64,000 nucleotides of DNA from CAVPHV01 sp963821095 (GTDB lineage Bacteria; Actinomycetota; Acidimicrobiia; Spongiisociales; UBA5794), in contig CAWGCJ010000023.1 in NCBI GenBank assembly GCA_963821095.1, forward strand, positions 1 through 64,000, given 5' to 3'. The notes under the pieces are model-generated. The model saw only the letters and a list, made by a program, of their open reading frames with translations, was not told the origin of the DNA and searched no databases. Numbering within the stretch: position 1 is the stretch's first letter; every line of letters starts with the position of its first letter. The translations under genes and the position numbers were made by a program. Of this stretch, positions 1-9,565 are shown piece after piece.

Positions 1-3000
1 ATCGTGAGGTTGTTCTGGCCGCTTCGATCGGTTGCCCCCGGATCGGTGAACGCACTGGGGCCCGTTCCGATGACGTTGAACTCCACCAATGATCCGGTGA
101 AATCGGGGTCCGTGCTGTAGGTCGTTCCGAATCGAACGTTGGTGTCAAAGGTCCCTGCTGCGTCGCCAAAACCCCAAATGGAAACGTGGCGGAGGACGCT
201 GTCGGACGCTTCGAACACGAGGCCGGTCGGCAGCACCGTCGCTGACCGGAGGTTGCGGATCTCCAACTCGGGATCAAGCAGGGGGCTGGTGTAGGTGCCC
301 GCCGTACCGACCGGCAGCCCCGAACCTACTTGGGCGGCGTTGGTGTTGCGCCTGGTCGCGCCATCGGTGAAGTCGTGGGCAGTGCCATCGATGGTCGTTC
401 CATCCCCGGTGATAGTGGGCAAGGTGCTGGTGACCGAGATGCGCCACCAGGTGTTGCCGCCACCGTCGAGTCCGTTTGTCGATTCGGCCGGAACGAAGCG
501 CATCGTGTTCGGTCCCGAGACGGCGTTGGCGTTCTGGATGAACTGGCGGAGCGAGCCCTGGACGGTGCGATTGGTGGCGAGATCCCAATCTGCGGTTCCG
601 CCGCCCGCCGTTGAGACCACCACGTTGTAGGAGAACCCGAAATCGGCGTCGACGATGCCCGCGCCGCTCAAGCTGAGGATCGAGCGATCCTCACGATCGT
701 CCCACTGAGCAAAGCTGTCCGACAGGTGACCGGCGATGCCGCCGTAGCAAGCGCCGGCCGTCGCCCGGATCGTATATCCGAATCCGTTGTCGCAGTACCC
801 GCCGACGGGGCCGTATGTCTGCTCCGCCCAGATGTCGGTGGCGACCGGGTTCACGTCTTGGGAAGGAGTCACCGTCTTCGAGTCGACCACCACGTGATAG
901 TCGCCGTCGGGCAAACCGGAGAACCTGTCGTCACCGTTGAGGTCGGTTTGCGTGGCGGCGCCACCAACCAAGGTATCGCCGGCGTCGAGATTCATGTCGC
1001 CGTCATCGAGGTAGAGGTAGACGTCGACGTCCTCGACCCCAGGGTTTCTGACGTCCTGGATTACGCCGTCGTTGAAGAGATCACCGGCGATGTCTTCGAA
1101 GACCGTGCCCGATATCGTCGAGGGCGGTGCCGGCAACACGAAGGCCACCGCGTGATAGTCGCCGCCGTTGTCGATCGGGTTCGAGGTGAGGATCGAGGCG
1201 TTTGCGCTACTCACCCTGTAGAGGAATTGCGATGCCGGAGCCGAGCGATCATACCCGGTGCCCCACAAGTTTCCGCCAGCGTCGAAGCCGAGTCCAGTGA
1301 GGATGGGTGGGTCGGTGTCGCCCACGGTCGAAGTGTCGCCGGTGGCCATGTCTATGGTCGTGCGCCCCGCTGGTTCTGTCCGCCCCCGTCATCACCTTGC
1401 GCAGCGAACATCACGCCTGTTGCAGGATGGATCGCAATGCCAAGCACCTCGTTGCGAGCCCCGGCAGCCTCGATGACGACGTAGTCGACTCCGGCACCAA
1501 AGGCTTCGGCAATGACGGCCCCGTTGGCTGGATTGGCTCGGAACAGCAGATCTCGGTATCCGGTTGGTTGTGAACCCCGTACAGGTGGCCGGTCGAAGGA
1601 TCAAATGCGAGTGCATTTACGTCATCAATCGACAACGTCCCCTCTGCCCGCGCCCCGTCCCGAAGGAACCGATGGTGGACCAGGTCCCGGTTTGGCGGTC
1701 GATGGTGCCGAGCTGTGCGCCGGCTGCGGCGAAGACTGTCGCCGTTCCCGGCTGAGCGTCCATGCCCTTGAGCGGGATGGTCCCGGTGCCGGTTCCGATA
1801 TCGCCCTCGTTCGTGGTTGCGCTGCTTTCCGTCGTGTTGGCCATGGTGAGGAGGTCATCGCCGCCGTTGGCCCCACCGCTACCGGCGAGGAGGTAGGCGT
1901 CGCCGACCAGAACTGTCACGGTCCCAGAGTCGTAGTGGCCGTTGCCGTCGGTCATCGTGTAGTTGAACGAGTCGACGCCGAGGAAACCAGGGTTGGGCGT
2001 GTAGACCACGTGAGTTGTGGCGGCCCCGGTGGTCCCGTTGGAGGCCGGGCCGATCCCGTCGGCGATGAGGGTGTCACCGTCTGGGTCGGTGTCGTTGGCC
2101 AGCACGTCGATGCTGGTCGTCGTCTCGTAGAGGACGGTCGCAGTGTCGTCGACTGCGGTAGGAGCCGCATTCGCTGCCGGCGTCAGGGCGATGAGTTGGC
2201 CCATCTTCTCGGAATTCACGAACGATGCGGTGCGGTCGCCGGTGGTGCCCGGCCCGGCGAACGTCTCGTCGGCGGAGGCGATAGCGATGTCGGAGCCCAT
2301 GTCCCATCGCTCGGTCATTCCGGTCGGTCGGGTGATGGGGTTGGGTCCGACGTTGGCGAAGAAGGCGACGAGCGTGGTCTCGGCGACTGTGGTCGTCACC
2401 GATGGGGCGGAGAAGGGATCGTCCTTCGCGATGTCGGTTCCGGCGTGGGCGTTGATGGGGGCGCCGATGTCAACGTCGCTGTATGCGGAGATGGCGCCGG
2501 TGGCTTTGACTCCGGGTGAAACGGTGAACGTGTAGCTGATGGGCTCACTGCCGGTGGCGACCTTGTAGTAGAGCCCGGACCACAACTTTGAGGTGAATTC
2601 GTCAGAACGAATGAGGACCCAGCCGCTGGGAGGCGTGACGGTTGACGACTCCTACTCCAGCGCAATCTGGGCGACGAGGACGTCGTTGGCCTGGACACCG
2701 AGCGGGCTGCAGGAACTACGAACGCCACACGGCCGGAGTAACGCGGTATCGGCCGACCGGAACGTCGGGTCGATGATGAGGGGTAGTGCCGAGTCGTAGT
2801 CGCCGACCGTGATGCCAACAGTGCCGTCGTCGCTCAGTCGGTAGCTGCTCTCGACCGGGATCTGCAGGTCGCTGATCTGTTGGTAGGCGTAGGGGCGGTG
2901 ATGAGCTTGAAGATTGCGGCGCGCCTGCTGGAGTCGGCAACTGGGGGCTCCGTGGACGTCGGAGTGGGGGGCTTGGCGCATGGACTTCGATGGCCCGATC

Positions 3001-4136
3001 AGAGAAAGGTGGACGTTCAGTTCGACGACGAAATTGTGCCTTCGAGTTCGCGGCCATTGGGCGAGCACGAACGTCGATGCCCGGATAGACATCGTCGTAA
3101 CCGACCGACGTGTAGGTCGGCGTTTCGGTGGCCGACGCCACGGCATCGATCCCGCTCGCTTCCGGGGACAGGTACCAGTCCCGGAAGCTCATACGAACTT
3201 CGTGCTTGGCCTTGCCGTCGCCGAGGGTCAAGGCCGCCTCGCCGTTGTCGAGCACGATGTCGTAGCCCTGCCCGTTGGCGACGAAGGCACCTGGTTCGAC
3301 GGCGGCCTGCTCGAACTCCATCAAGAACTCGGGCCGTTTCGACGGAGGATCAACGGGTTCGGGGTCTTCAGTGGGCTCGGCCACAACCGGGGTTCCTTCG
3401 GCAGGCTCCGGAGGTGGGGGTGGCGCGGCAGGGTTGAGGAGTACGAGTTGGCCGATGTTGGCTTCACCTCCCTCGAGGGGGGCGACACCATCGATGTCGA
3501 CTCCGGCTTCCGCAACGAGTTCGTCGACCAGCAGCATCGCCACTGCTGCCTCGTCCTCGGCCGGCAGGCCGGGGAGGTCCCAACGCCGACTCGTCCCGGT
3601 CGGGGGAGTCATCGCTCCCGATGCATCTGCCGAAAAGGCTCCGACCATCATTCTGTGGGTTGGGAAGCAACGATCGTGGGGGCGGCGATCTCTCCGAGGA
3701 GCCAGCGCGGCGGTGCCACTGTGGTCTGCGATCGGGTTGGAGGCATCGACGCCGGTGTAGGCGACGATGCCCCCGGCCCTCGCGCTCGCTGGTCGCCGTC
3801 CAGGCGTGGGTTGCCGGCTCGTCAACGGCGGCGATCCGGAAGTACAGCGCCTGTGCGATGCGGCCCTCGGCATCGTCGCGACGCAGCAGGGTCCACCCTT
3901 CGGGGCCGGTGATCTCGGAGGTCGGCCCGCCACGCGATCTGGGCGAGGAGGAGATCGCCGGGTTCGACCCCCTCAGGGGTGGCGATCTCGAGTACTCCTT
4001 CGCCGGCGGAGACGGCGGTTGCTGCGGATCGGTACGTGACCGTGGCCGCCTCCGCCGGCGTGGGGAGAATCAGTTGGGTGGCGAGGAGAGAAAAGGCGGC
4101 GAGGGGTGCCACGACCCGCCGGAGCCACCACCACAT
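1..4136 (-). CDS. Large secreted multidomain surface protein, partial at left edge, frame-disrupted
   Basis: The gene starts at ATG 4136 with a signal peptide (hydrophobic stretch ending PTPAEAA) and is still open at base 1. Read across frames, it has two copies of a domain with the phrases GDLLLAQIAWR and GIVAYTGVD and ending near NIGQLVLLNPA. Then come a segment with DDVYPGIDV and DYDSALPLIIDPT (as in beta-propeller surface proteins), a cadherin/Big-like domain (AVDDTATVL, VLANDTDPDGDTL), an SdrD-B/Cna-B-like domain (about 1130-870) and a beta-helix-like tail. I see at least six frame changes, for example at the C4 run near 1365 and around 1640, 2640, 3100, 3700 and 3935. Recovery of good protein in the next frame each time suggests base-calling error. 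It starts 22 bases after the kinase gene. The likely role is adhesion or cell surface; the ligand is unknown. Confidence 0.6.
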
Positions 4137-4158
4137 CTGCGGCGTGTCGTGAGGCTCA

Positions 4159-5592
4159 TCAGAGGGGGTCCGTGGAGTGGGCCGCGGCTCGGGGCTTGGC
4201 TGAGTCGGGCACACTGAACGTTGCGGAGGTGCCTCGGCTGGCGGCAGAGAGGGGGAGCCGAACGTCAAACGTGGTCCATCCACTTTCGCGTCGGTAGGAG
4301 ACAGATCCGCCCATGCCTTCAGCGAGCGATTTGACGATGGAGAGGCCGAGGCCGACGGAGTCTTTGGTAGCGGTCTGGCGGCCGCGGTGGACGAAGCGTT
4401 GGAACGCGTTGGCGGCGACCTCCGGGTCGAGCCCTTGGCCGCTGTCGGAGACGGAGACTCGGTAGGTGCGGCCCTCGACGCGGCCTTCGACCTTCACCTC
4501 GGGCCCGCCGTATTTCTTGGCGTTCGACAGGAGGTTGCGCACGATCTGGCGGAAGCGGAGCTGGTCGGCGCGGATCGAGGCGGGTTTGGTGTCGACGGTG
4601 ACGTCGAGTCCGGCCCGCATCATCGAAGCGGCCGCCTCGTTGACCTCGTTGCACACCGAAACGTCCGAGAACGTGAATTGGAGGGCACCAGCGTCGAGCC
4701 GTGCCGTGGTCAGAAGGTCTTCGACCATGCGCTCGAGGTCGTGGGACTCGCCGATGATCACGGAGACGAGTTCGGTGGCGAGATCGGACTCTCGAATCGC
4801 CTCGTCCTCCTCGAGCAGCATCGCCATCCCGGCGATACCGGTAAGGGGAGTGCGTAGCTCGTGCGATGCGTTGGCGATGAACTCATCTCTGGATACGGCG
4901 ATCTCGCGTTCGACGGCGAGGCGCCGCTCGAGTTCGACCTCGTGCTGTTGGCGGCGAACCAGTTCCCGGTACACGATGATGACCGCAGCCGGAATGAAGA
5001 AGGCGACGAGGAACCGGGCAATGTTCGACGCGGTGCCCAACATGTCGTCGTTGGCCTCGACCTGGGCCTTGATGGTGTCACGGATGTCAACGGCCTCTAG
5101 GAGGAATGCGTCGAATGCGGGTCCGAGTTGGTCGTTGGTGAACTGTTGGGCACCGATCCAGTCCTCGGCTGCAAGCAGATTCAGAGTGGTGATGGCATCC
5201 GCCATGAACGCGACGCCGAGGGCCTCCAATTCGGTGCCTTCGGTGACCCCATCAGCCTTGAGTTCTTCGATCCCCTCACCGAGGAACCCCAGCGCCTCTT
5301 CGGCTTCGTGGGCGGCGGTATCTCTGGCGACGGCGGAGACGGTACCGAACCGGTCATCGACGGTTGCCATGAAGACGTCCATGCCGACCTGAGCCCGGAC
5401 CACGGTGGCAAGGCGCAGGGTTTCGTCGGCCTTGTGGAGGTCGGTGGCGCTCCGGGTGATCTGCTGGCTTCCGTAGGCGACGGCAAAGACAATGCCAATC
5501 ACGAAGATGAGTGCCAGACCGATGAGCATGGTGATACCGATTCCCCGGCGCACCAGCGCTCGGGTCGATCGGACGGTGGATTCCGCAGCCAT
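4159..5592 (-). CDS. Membrane sensor histidine kinase
   Basis: This 477-residue kinase has an N-terminal membrane segment (about residues 20-42), an extracytoplasmic helical sensor region of about 140 residues resembling a four-helix bundle, and a second membrane segment near residue 185. The H box NASHELRTPL carries the phosphorylated His, and the ATPase boxes follow: N box NLLSNAKKYGG, G1 SDSGQGLDP and G2 VGLGLSIVKSL. It should autophosphorylate and pass phosphate to a receiver protein, but no response regulator is adjacent. Start 5592 is chosen because the membrane segment follows directly; an in-frame start at 5691 would add 33 unlikely residues. The frame-disrupted surface-protein gene follows 22 bases downstream on the same strand and may be co-transcribed. 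Confidence 0.85.
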   Translation of the reverse strand: MAAESTVRSTRALVRRGIGITMLIGLALIFVIGIVFAVAYGSQQITRSATDLHKADETLRLATVVRAQVGMDVFMATVDDRFGTVSAVARDTAAHEAEEALGFLGEGIEELKADGVTEGTELEALGVAFMADAITTLNLLAAEDWIGAQQFTNDQLGPAFDAFLLEAVDIRDTIKAQVEANDDMLGTASNIARFLVAFFIPAAVIIVYRELVRRQQHEVELERRLAVEREIAVSRDEFIANASHELRTPLTGIAGMAMLLEEDEAIRESDLATELVSVIIGESHDLERMVEDLLTTARLDAGALQFTFSDVSVCNEVNEAAASMMRAGLDVTVDTKPASIRADQLRFRQIVRNLLSNAKKYGGPEVKVEGRVEGRTYRVSVSDSGQGLDPEVAANAFQRFVHRGRQTATKDSVGLGLSIVKSLAEGMGGSVSYRRESGWTTFDVRLPLSAASRGTSATFSVPDSAKPRAAAHSTDPL

Positions 5593-5707
5593 ACCACCGC
5601 TATCGGCCACCACCCAGCGTGTTCTTGACTGCGATAATCCCTGCTCAGGAGCCAGTCCCTCGGGCGGACCGGCGACCACACAGTGGGTCACAGAGGGCTA
5701 GTCACCG

Positions 5708-5733
5708 GCAAATGCCCCTATTTGCAGGGCATT
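5708..5733. repeat. Two overlapping, mutually exclusive inverted repeats
   Basis: GCAAAT (5708-5713) pairs with ATTTGC (5720-5725), while AATGCCC (5711-5717) pairs with GGGCATT (5727-5733). The two stems share bases and cannot form together. They lie upstream of the sensor kinase gene (start 5592) and downstream of the RTX gene end (5880), so they could be an operator or a terminator. A short direct repeat, ATGGCGGGRTGAGGC, lies just beyond at 5861-5895. Confidence 0.3.
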
Positions 5734-5879
5734 CTGGCGGCCTGGGGCGAGCAACGTCGGCTCAGGGACGCCAGATTGACTAGCCCATTCGGAAGCGACA
5801 CAATTGGCCCCCTCAACACGAGGTCGAGGGGCTCCTTGCTACGTTCCGTGGCCAACCCTCGATGGCGGGATGAGGCCCT

Positions 5880-7709
5880 CTATGGCGGGGTGAGGCTCAG
5901 CACCGAGATATCTTGGATCTGCCAATGGCCCGAATACGGATCGTCGCCGCGAAAGTCCACCCGCTTGGTTCCGGCCGGAATCGGCATGGAGTAGTTCTTG
6001 TACCGCCAGTGGTAGATCTCTCGGTTGTGAGCCTCGACCACCGGGAGCCACGTGGCGCCGTTGTTGAAACTGACCTCGAGGTTGAACCCGATGCCGGTGA
6101 ACTGGAGGTCGGCGCCGGCCGGCGCCCCTTTGGCGAAGGTCACGAAGGATGCGCCGGACCCGTTGACGGCCCGCCGGCTGGCGGGAAGCGCCGTGATCGG
6201 CTCGGCCGGCTGCAGGTAGACGTTGTCCCAGTGCCAGGTGTTGGGCCCTGAGCCACACTCGTCACAGTGGAACACGTCATACGAGTTGTGGCCGATCTGG
6301 ACGATTCCCTTGCTGAAGTTGAGACCACCCGGGATGTCCTTCGACACCCAGTAGAAGTTCTCGTCCGGCATGCCGACGGTGATGTGGTCCTTGGAGATCT
6401 TGATCTCGAAGGTCGATCGATCGGTGGCACTCGGGGTGAGGAAGCTCTCGTAGCCGATCCACTCAACCGGTCCGTCGATCTCGGTGACGCCAAAGTTCTT
6501 CACGATCTTGACATCGGGGGCGCCGATCCGGGTGAATGACTTCAACGCCACCAGAACTCCGTTGCGCGGTGTCCCCTGCATCGAGGGCCGGTCCTTCTGA
6601 ACGGGGATGCGAACCAGATCGTCGTAGGGGGTGATCCAAACTTCGAACCAGTCACGGGCCGAGGCGCGGTGGGTCGAGACGTCGAAGCGGATGGTTGCCT
6701 CTCCGCCGGAGAAGTCGAGCAGATGGTTCGGCGAGAACATCGACACGGCATAGTTTCCCAACGACACCGGTCCGGAACTGATCGCCGTCATCATGTGGTT
6801 CTTGCAGTTGTAGAGCGCGTCCTCGTAGTCCCGCACGAGGTGGGTGGCGAACGGCGGTTCACAATTGGGACCGTGGTGGCCCTGCATCGAGTAGAGCTGA
6901 TCCTGGGTCGACTCATCGCGGGAGTTCACCGAGACGGTGATGTCGGCCGTACTGCCAAACGGGGTCGGGTGGGCGGGATCGCCGTCAAAGGTCTCGAGGA
7001 ACTCGGGTCCCTCACAGTCGTCCAGCCGTTTTGCCGATAGGCAGATGTCGTAGTCGCCGCCCCCGTTGGCCTTGTCCGACCCTGGTCCGCCGTCGAGCGT
7101 ATCGAGGCCGGTCCATCCGGCGAGGTAGTCGTTGCCGCCACCACCGCTCACGTCGTCGTTGCCCGATCCGCCCCAGACGGAGTCATTGCCTGCGCCGGTC
7201 TGGATGTCGTCGTTGCCGTTCCGGCCCCAGACCTTGTCACTGCCGCCGCCGCCGACCACCGTGTCCGAGCCGGCGCCGGCGTCGATGGAGTCGCCGTGGT
7301 CGCCGCCTTTCAGTGTGTCGGCGCCGTTGCCGCCAAACAGGGAGTCGGGCCCGTCGCCGCCCAACAGTTCATCGTTGCCTTCTCCGCCGTACAGCGTGTC
7401 GGCGGCGCCTGCGCCGAGCAGGATGTCATTGCCGTCGCCGCCGTTGAGCTTGTCGTCGCCCCAGCCGCCGCAGATGACGTCGTTGCCGCCCCGCCCCTTG
7501 ATCACGTCGTTGCCGCCGCGACCGTGGATGACATCGTCGTTGGGCGTTCCGTTCAGGGTATCTGCGCCGGGCGTGCCGGTGATGGTGACGGCGAGGCCCT
7601 TGCAGGTCAGTGCAGCGTCGGCCTCGGGGATCACCACAAGCGACAATCCGGCGAACAGCAGCCCGAGCGCGACGACTCGGGTCGAGCGGAGACGGCTGAT
7701 GGTCATCAT
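5880..7709 (-). CDS. Secreted RTX (hemolysin-type calcium-binding repeat) protein with lectin-like C-terminus
   Basis: The 609-residue product has a signal peptide (VALGLLFAGLSLVVIPEADA) and then about 18 glycine-aspartate nonapeptides of the GGxGxDxxx kind across roughly residues 45-225 (for example GGEGNDELL, GGSGNDDVS). These fold as a Ca2+-filled beta-roll in the family. The remaining 370 residues are aromatic-rich beta structure resembling concanavalin-like carbohydrate-binding folds, but I recognise no catalytic motif. GGAGGG sits five bases before ATG 7709, which fixes the start. No type I secretion genes are nearby, and the Sec signal suggests export by that route. Function beyond Ca2+ binding outside the cell is not known. 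Confidence 0.75.
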   Translation of the reverse strand: MMTISRLRSTRVVALGLLFAGLSLVVIPEADAALTCKGLAVTITGTPGADTLNGTPNDDVIHGRGGNDVIKGRGGNDVICGGWGDDKLNGGDGNDILLGAGAADTLYGGEGNDELLGGDGPDSLFGGNGADTLKGGDHGDSIDAGAGSDTVVGGGGSDKVWGRNGNDDIQTGAGNDSVWGGSGNDDVSGGGGNDYLAGWTGLDTLDGGPGSDKANGGGDYDICLSAKRLDDCEGPEFLETFDGDPAHPTPFGSTADITVSVNSRDESTQDQLYSMQGHHGPNCEPPFATHLVRDYEDALYNCKNHMMTAISSGPVSLGNYAVSMFSPNHLLDFSGGEATIRFDVSTHRASARDWFEVWITPYDDLVRIPVQKDRPSMQGTPRNGVLVALKSFTRIGAPDVKIVKNFGVTEIDGPVEWIGYESFLTPSATDRSTFEIKISKDHITVGMPDENFYWVSKDIPGGLNFSKGIVQIGHNSYDVFHCDECGSGPNTWHWDNVYLQPAEPITALPASRRAVNGSGASFVTFAKGAPAGADLQFTGIGFNLEVSFNNGATWLPVVEAHNREIYHWRYKNYSMPIPAGTKRVDFRGDDPYSGHWQIQDISVLSLTPP

Positions 7710-7857
7710 GAGATCCCTCCTCGGCGGCGCCCTCGCCGGGCGACGATCGACATCGATCAACGCACCCGGTCTTTCTAGCCTCCCTACCACCCAATGTGGC
7801 CTCAAGGACACTACAAGCGGTGGTGAAGTCCGTAAAGGGTCGGGCAATGCGGTGGGG

Positions 7858-8070
7858 TCAGGGAATCGGGACCTCGTCGGCGGGGTCGTCGCCCTCGAGC
7901 ATTCTGGCGATCTCGAGTCGTGCCGCTTGCACGTCGTAGAACACCGCGGTCAGGTCGCGATGGAGGTCACTGCCCCGATTGCGGCCCCTGAGCCGTCCGA
8001 GCCGCATGGTCGCCCGCGCCAGGGACCGCTCTATCTCGGTGAGCGACTCGTGGTCCAAAGGCCGTTCCAT
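7858..8070 (-). CDS. Small hypothetical protein
   Basis: A 70-residue, charged and probably helical protein with no motif I recognise. It begins at ATG 8070 and overlaps the 3' end of the msrA reading frame (7967) in another frame. Either the msrA frame is artificially long because of an indel near 8110, or the two genes truly overlap by about 100 bases. The acidic C-terminus (EGDDPADEVPIP) and regular heptad-like leucines suggest a soluble helical protein. Its existence is moderately supported by its fit between its neighbours and by the low-complexity tail of MsrA that it overlaps. Confidence 0.4.
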   Translation of the reverse strand: MERPLDHESLTEIERSLARATMRLGRLRGRNRGSDLHRDLTAVFYDVQAARLEIARMLEGDDPADEVPIP

Positions 8071-8755
8071 GCGGCAAAGCGTACTGCGGAGGCCGGGAAC
8101 TCACGGACGGCGGCGTACTCCCGTAGGACACCTGGCAGAAGCCGTGGTTGCAGTAGCCGCCGGGGTTCTTGGCCAGGTACTGCTGGTGGTACTCCTCGCC
8201 GTAGTAGAACTCGCCGGCGTCATCGATTTCCGTGGTGATCGTTCCAAAACCGTTGGCGGTCAGGTCGGCCTGGTAGCGGTCGAGGGATCGTTTGGCGACA
8301 TCGCGTTGTTCGTCGTTGGTGACATAGATGCCGGAGCGGTATTGGGTGCCGACGTCGTTGCCTTGGCGCATGCCCTGGGTCGGGTCGTGGTTCTCCCAGA
8401 ACGCCTTGAGCAACGTCTCGTAGTCGACCACGGATGGGTCGAATACCACGAGGGCGACCTCGTTGTGGCCGGTCCGGCCGGTGCAGACCTCTTCGTAGCT
8501 GGGGTTCTTGCTGTAGCCGCCGCTGTAGCCGACGGCAGTGGTGATCACCCCGGGGATCTGCCAGAAGATGCGCTCGGCACCCCAGAAGCAACCCATGCCA
8601 AAGACGGCAACCTCGGCTTGGTCGGGAAAGGGTGGCAGGTAGGAACTGCCGTTGACGAAGTGTGTGCCGGACACGGTGACCGCCTCATCGCGCCCCGGCA
8701 GGGCGTTGTCCGGTGCAGGCATCTCGGTCTTTTTGCGGTTGGACCACAAGCTCAT
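7967..8755 (-). CDS. msrA: Peptide-methionine (S)-S-oxide reductase
   Basis: MsrA reduces methionine-S-sulfoxide in proteins, using thioredoxin as donor. The signature GCFWGAE holds the catalytic Cys; the family blocks GYSGG, YEEVCTGRTGHNEV, FWENHDPTQ and QYRSGIY are all present, with C-terminal cysteines in GGYCNHGFCQVSY. GAGGAG stands seven bases before ATG 8755, fixing the start. The open frame continues about 50 residues past the normal end with low-complexity sequence overlapping the next gene. A one-base correction near 8110 would end the protein close to the usual MsrA length. Three 11-nt GTTCA-type repeats lie 43-70 bases upstream, suggesting PhoP-like control. Confidence 0.92.
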   Translation of the reverse strand: MSLWSNRKKTEMPAPDNALPGRDEAVTVSGTHFVNGSSYLPPFPDQAEVAVFGMGCFWGAERIFWQIPGVITTAVGYSGGYSKNPSYEEVCTGRTGHNEVALVVFDPSVVDYETLLKAFWENHDPTQGMRQGNDVGTQYRSGIYVTNDEQRDVAKRSLDRYQADLTANGFGTITTEIDDAGEFYYGEEYHQQYLAKNPGGYCNHGFCQVSYGSTPPSVSSRPPQYALPHGTAFGPRVAHRDRAVPGAGDHAARTAQGPQSGQ

Positions 8756-8797
8756 GTCATCGCTCCTCTGTTCACCGATTAAAACGCCGCAGGTCGG

Positions 8798-8824
8798 CGA
8801 ACTGTTCCTGAACAGATGGTGAAC
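8798..8824 (-). promoter_or_regulatory. PHO-box-like triple 11-nt direct repeat
   Basis: On the minus strand GTTCACCATCT, GTTCAGGAACA and GTTCGCC begin exactly 11 bases apart (core pentamers 8820-8824, 8809-8813 and 8798-8802). Eleven-base direct repeats beginning GTTCA are the layout of actinobacterial PhoP-binding PHO boxes. The site is upstream of msrA and also in the promoter region of the divergent gene at 8899. A second, shorter match sits at 32469-32484. Confidence 0.45.
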
Positions 8825-8898
8825 GCTAACGCGCGGATTGGGCGTATCACGGATGGGTCGCCGCGCTCGGTACAGGTGGGTATGCGGGAGGAGATCTG

Positions 8899-9207
8899 AT
8901 GACCCTGGTAGAGATGCGACCGGAGACCGCACTGCGCAGCGTGCGATTGGTGTGGTTCGCAACCAACGATTTTCGCTCGTGCAACAACCACGAGGCGATG
9001 CTCGGACAAGTACAGGTCGACGATGCCGACCTGACAACGCTGAAGGTCGATCCGCGGGACGAACCGACGACGATCGTTGATCGAGACATCATCGTGCTGC
9101 CGACCACACTGATCGAGGTTGATGGCAGGGAGGTCCTGCGCTTTGCCGGCACCCCAACGGCGGCTGCGGTAGCCAAGCTCGTAGAGCGGAGCCTCGCCGT
9201 CGCTTGA
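8899..9207 (+). CDS. Small thioredoxin-fold-like protein without CxxC
   Basis: The 102-residue product reads like a thioredoxin-fold domain: a short beta strand (LVWFAT), a single Cys (FRSCNNHE) where CxxC might be expected, then a strand-helix end with a probable cis-proline (VLPTTLIEVDGREVLRFAG) and a final helix AVAKLVERSLAVA. Without a second Cys, classical disulfide exchange is unlikely; a one-Cys or structural role is possible. It is divergent from msrA. A truncated second copy of its 3' half follows in tandem at 9239-9454, showing local duplication. The exact function is unknown; the assignment rests on pattern, not on a recognised family motif. Confidence 0.5.
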   Translation: MTLVEMRPETALRSVRLVWFATNDFRSCNNHEAMLGQVQVDDADLTTLKVDPRDEPTTIVDRDIIVLPTTLIEVDGREVLRFAGTPTAAAVAKLVERSLAVA

Positions 9208-9505
9208 CGCTGGCTGCGCTTGCCGCTGATGAGTGAAGCGATGCACGCCGATCTGTGCCGATCTCGCCGCAGCGTGCGAAGCCTTGTTCGCCCACACCGA
9301 ACCCGATGAACCGACGACGATCGTTGAGCGAGACATCCTGGTGCTACCGACGACACTGATCGAAGTCGACGGCCGAGAGGTGCTGCGCTTCGCCGGCACC
9401 CCGACGCCGGCCGCCGTGGCCAAACTCGTCGAGCGGAGCCTCGCCGTGGCCTGAGTCCCGCTACGATCGCCGCCCATGAGCGAAGCGATGCACGCGATCT
9501 GTGCC
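9060..9505. repeat. Imperfect tandem duplication, period about 247 bp
   Basis: GAACCGACGACGATCGTTGA occurs at 9060 and 9309, GAGCGGAGCCTCGCCGT at about 9185 and 9431, and AAGCGATGCACGC near 9236 and 9482. The unit covers the end of the gene and about 50 bases beyond its stop, so it is DNA-level duplication rather than an in-frame domain repeat. Confidence 0.7.
9239..9454 (+). pseudogene. Truncated tandem copy of the thioredoxin-like gene
   Basis: From about 9305 the sequence repeats the 3' half of the preceding gene almost base for base (DEPTTIV, RDI, VLPTTLIEVDGREVLRFAGTP, AVAKLVERSLAVA), with few substitutions at an offset of about 247-249 bases. The 5' half is missing; only a short stretch (CGCAGCGTGCGA) recalls the parent gene start. 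An open frame exists from ATG 9239 but has no convincing ribosome binding site and an unrelated N-terminus, so this is most likely a remnant. Confidence 0.55.
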
Positions 9506-9565
9506 GCCGCGCCCGGGGGCGGCAGGCGCCCCGGGCAGTTCAGCTGAGCGAATCGGCCCGCAGCC

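Noticed and set aside
726..1484. Long plus-strand open frame (252 codons)
   Set aside because: It is antisense to the surface-protein gene, whose minus-strand frame gives coherent domain sequence to the window edge; the plus frame gives no recognisable protein.
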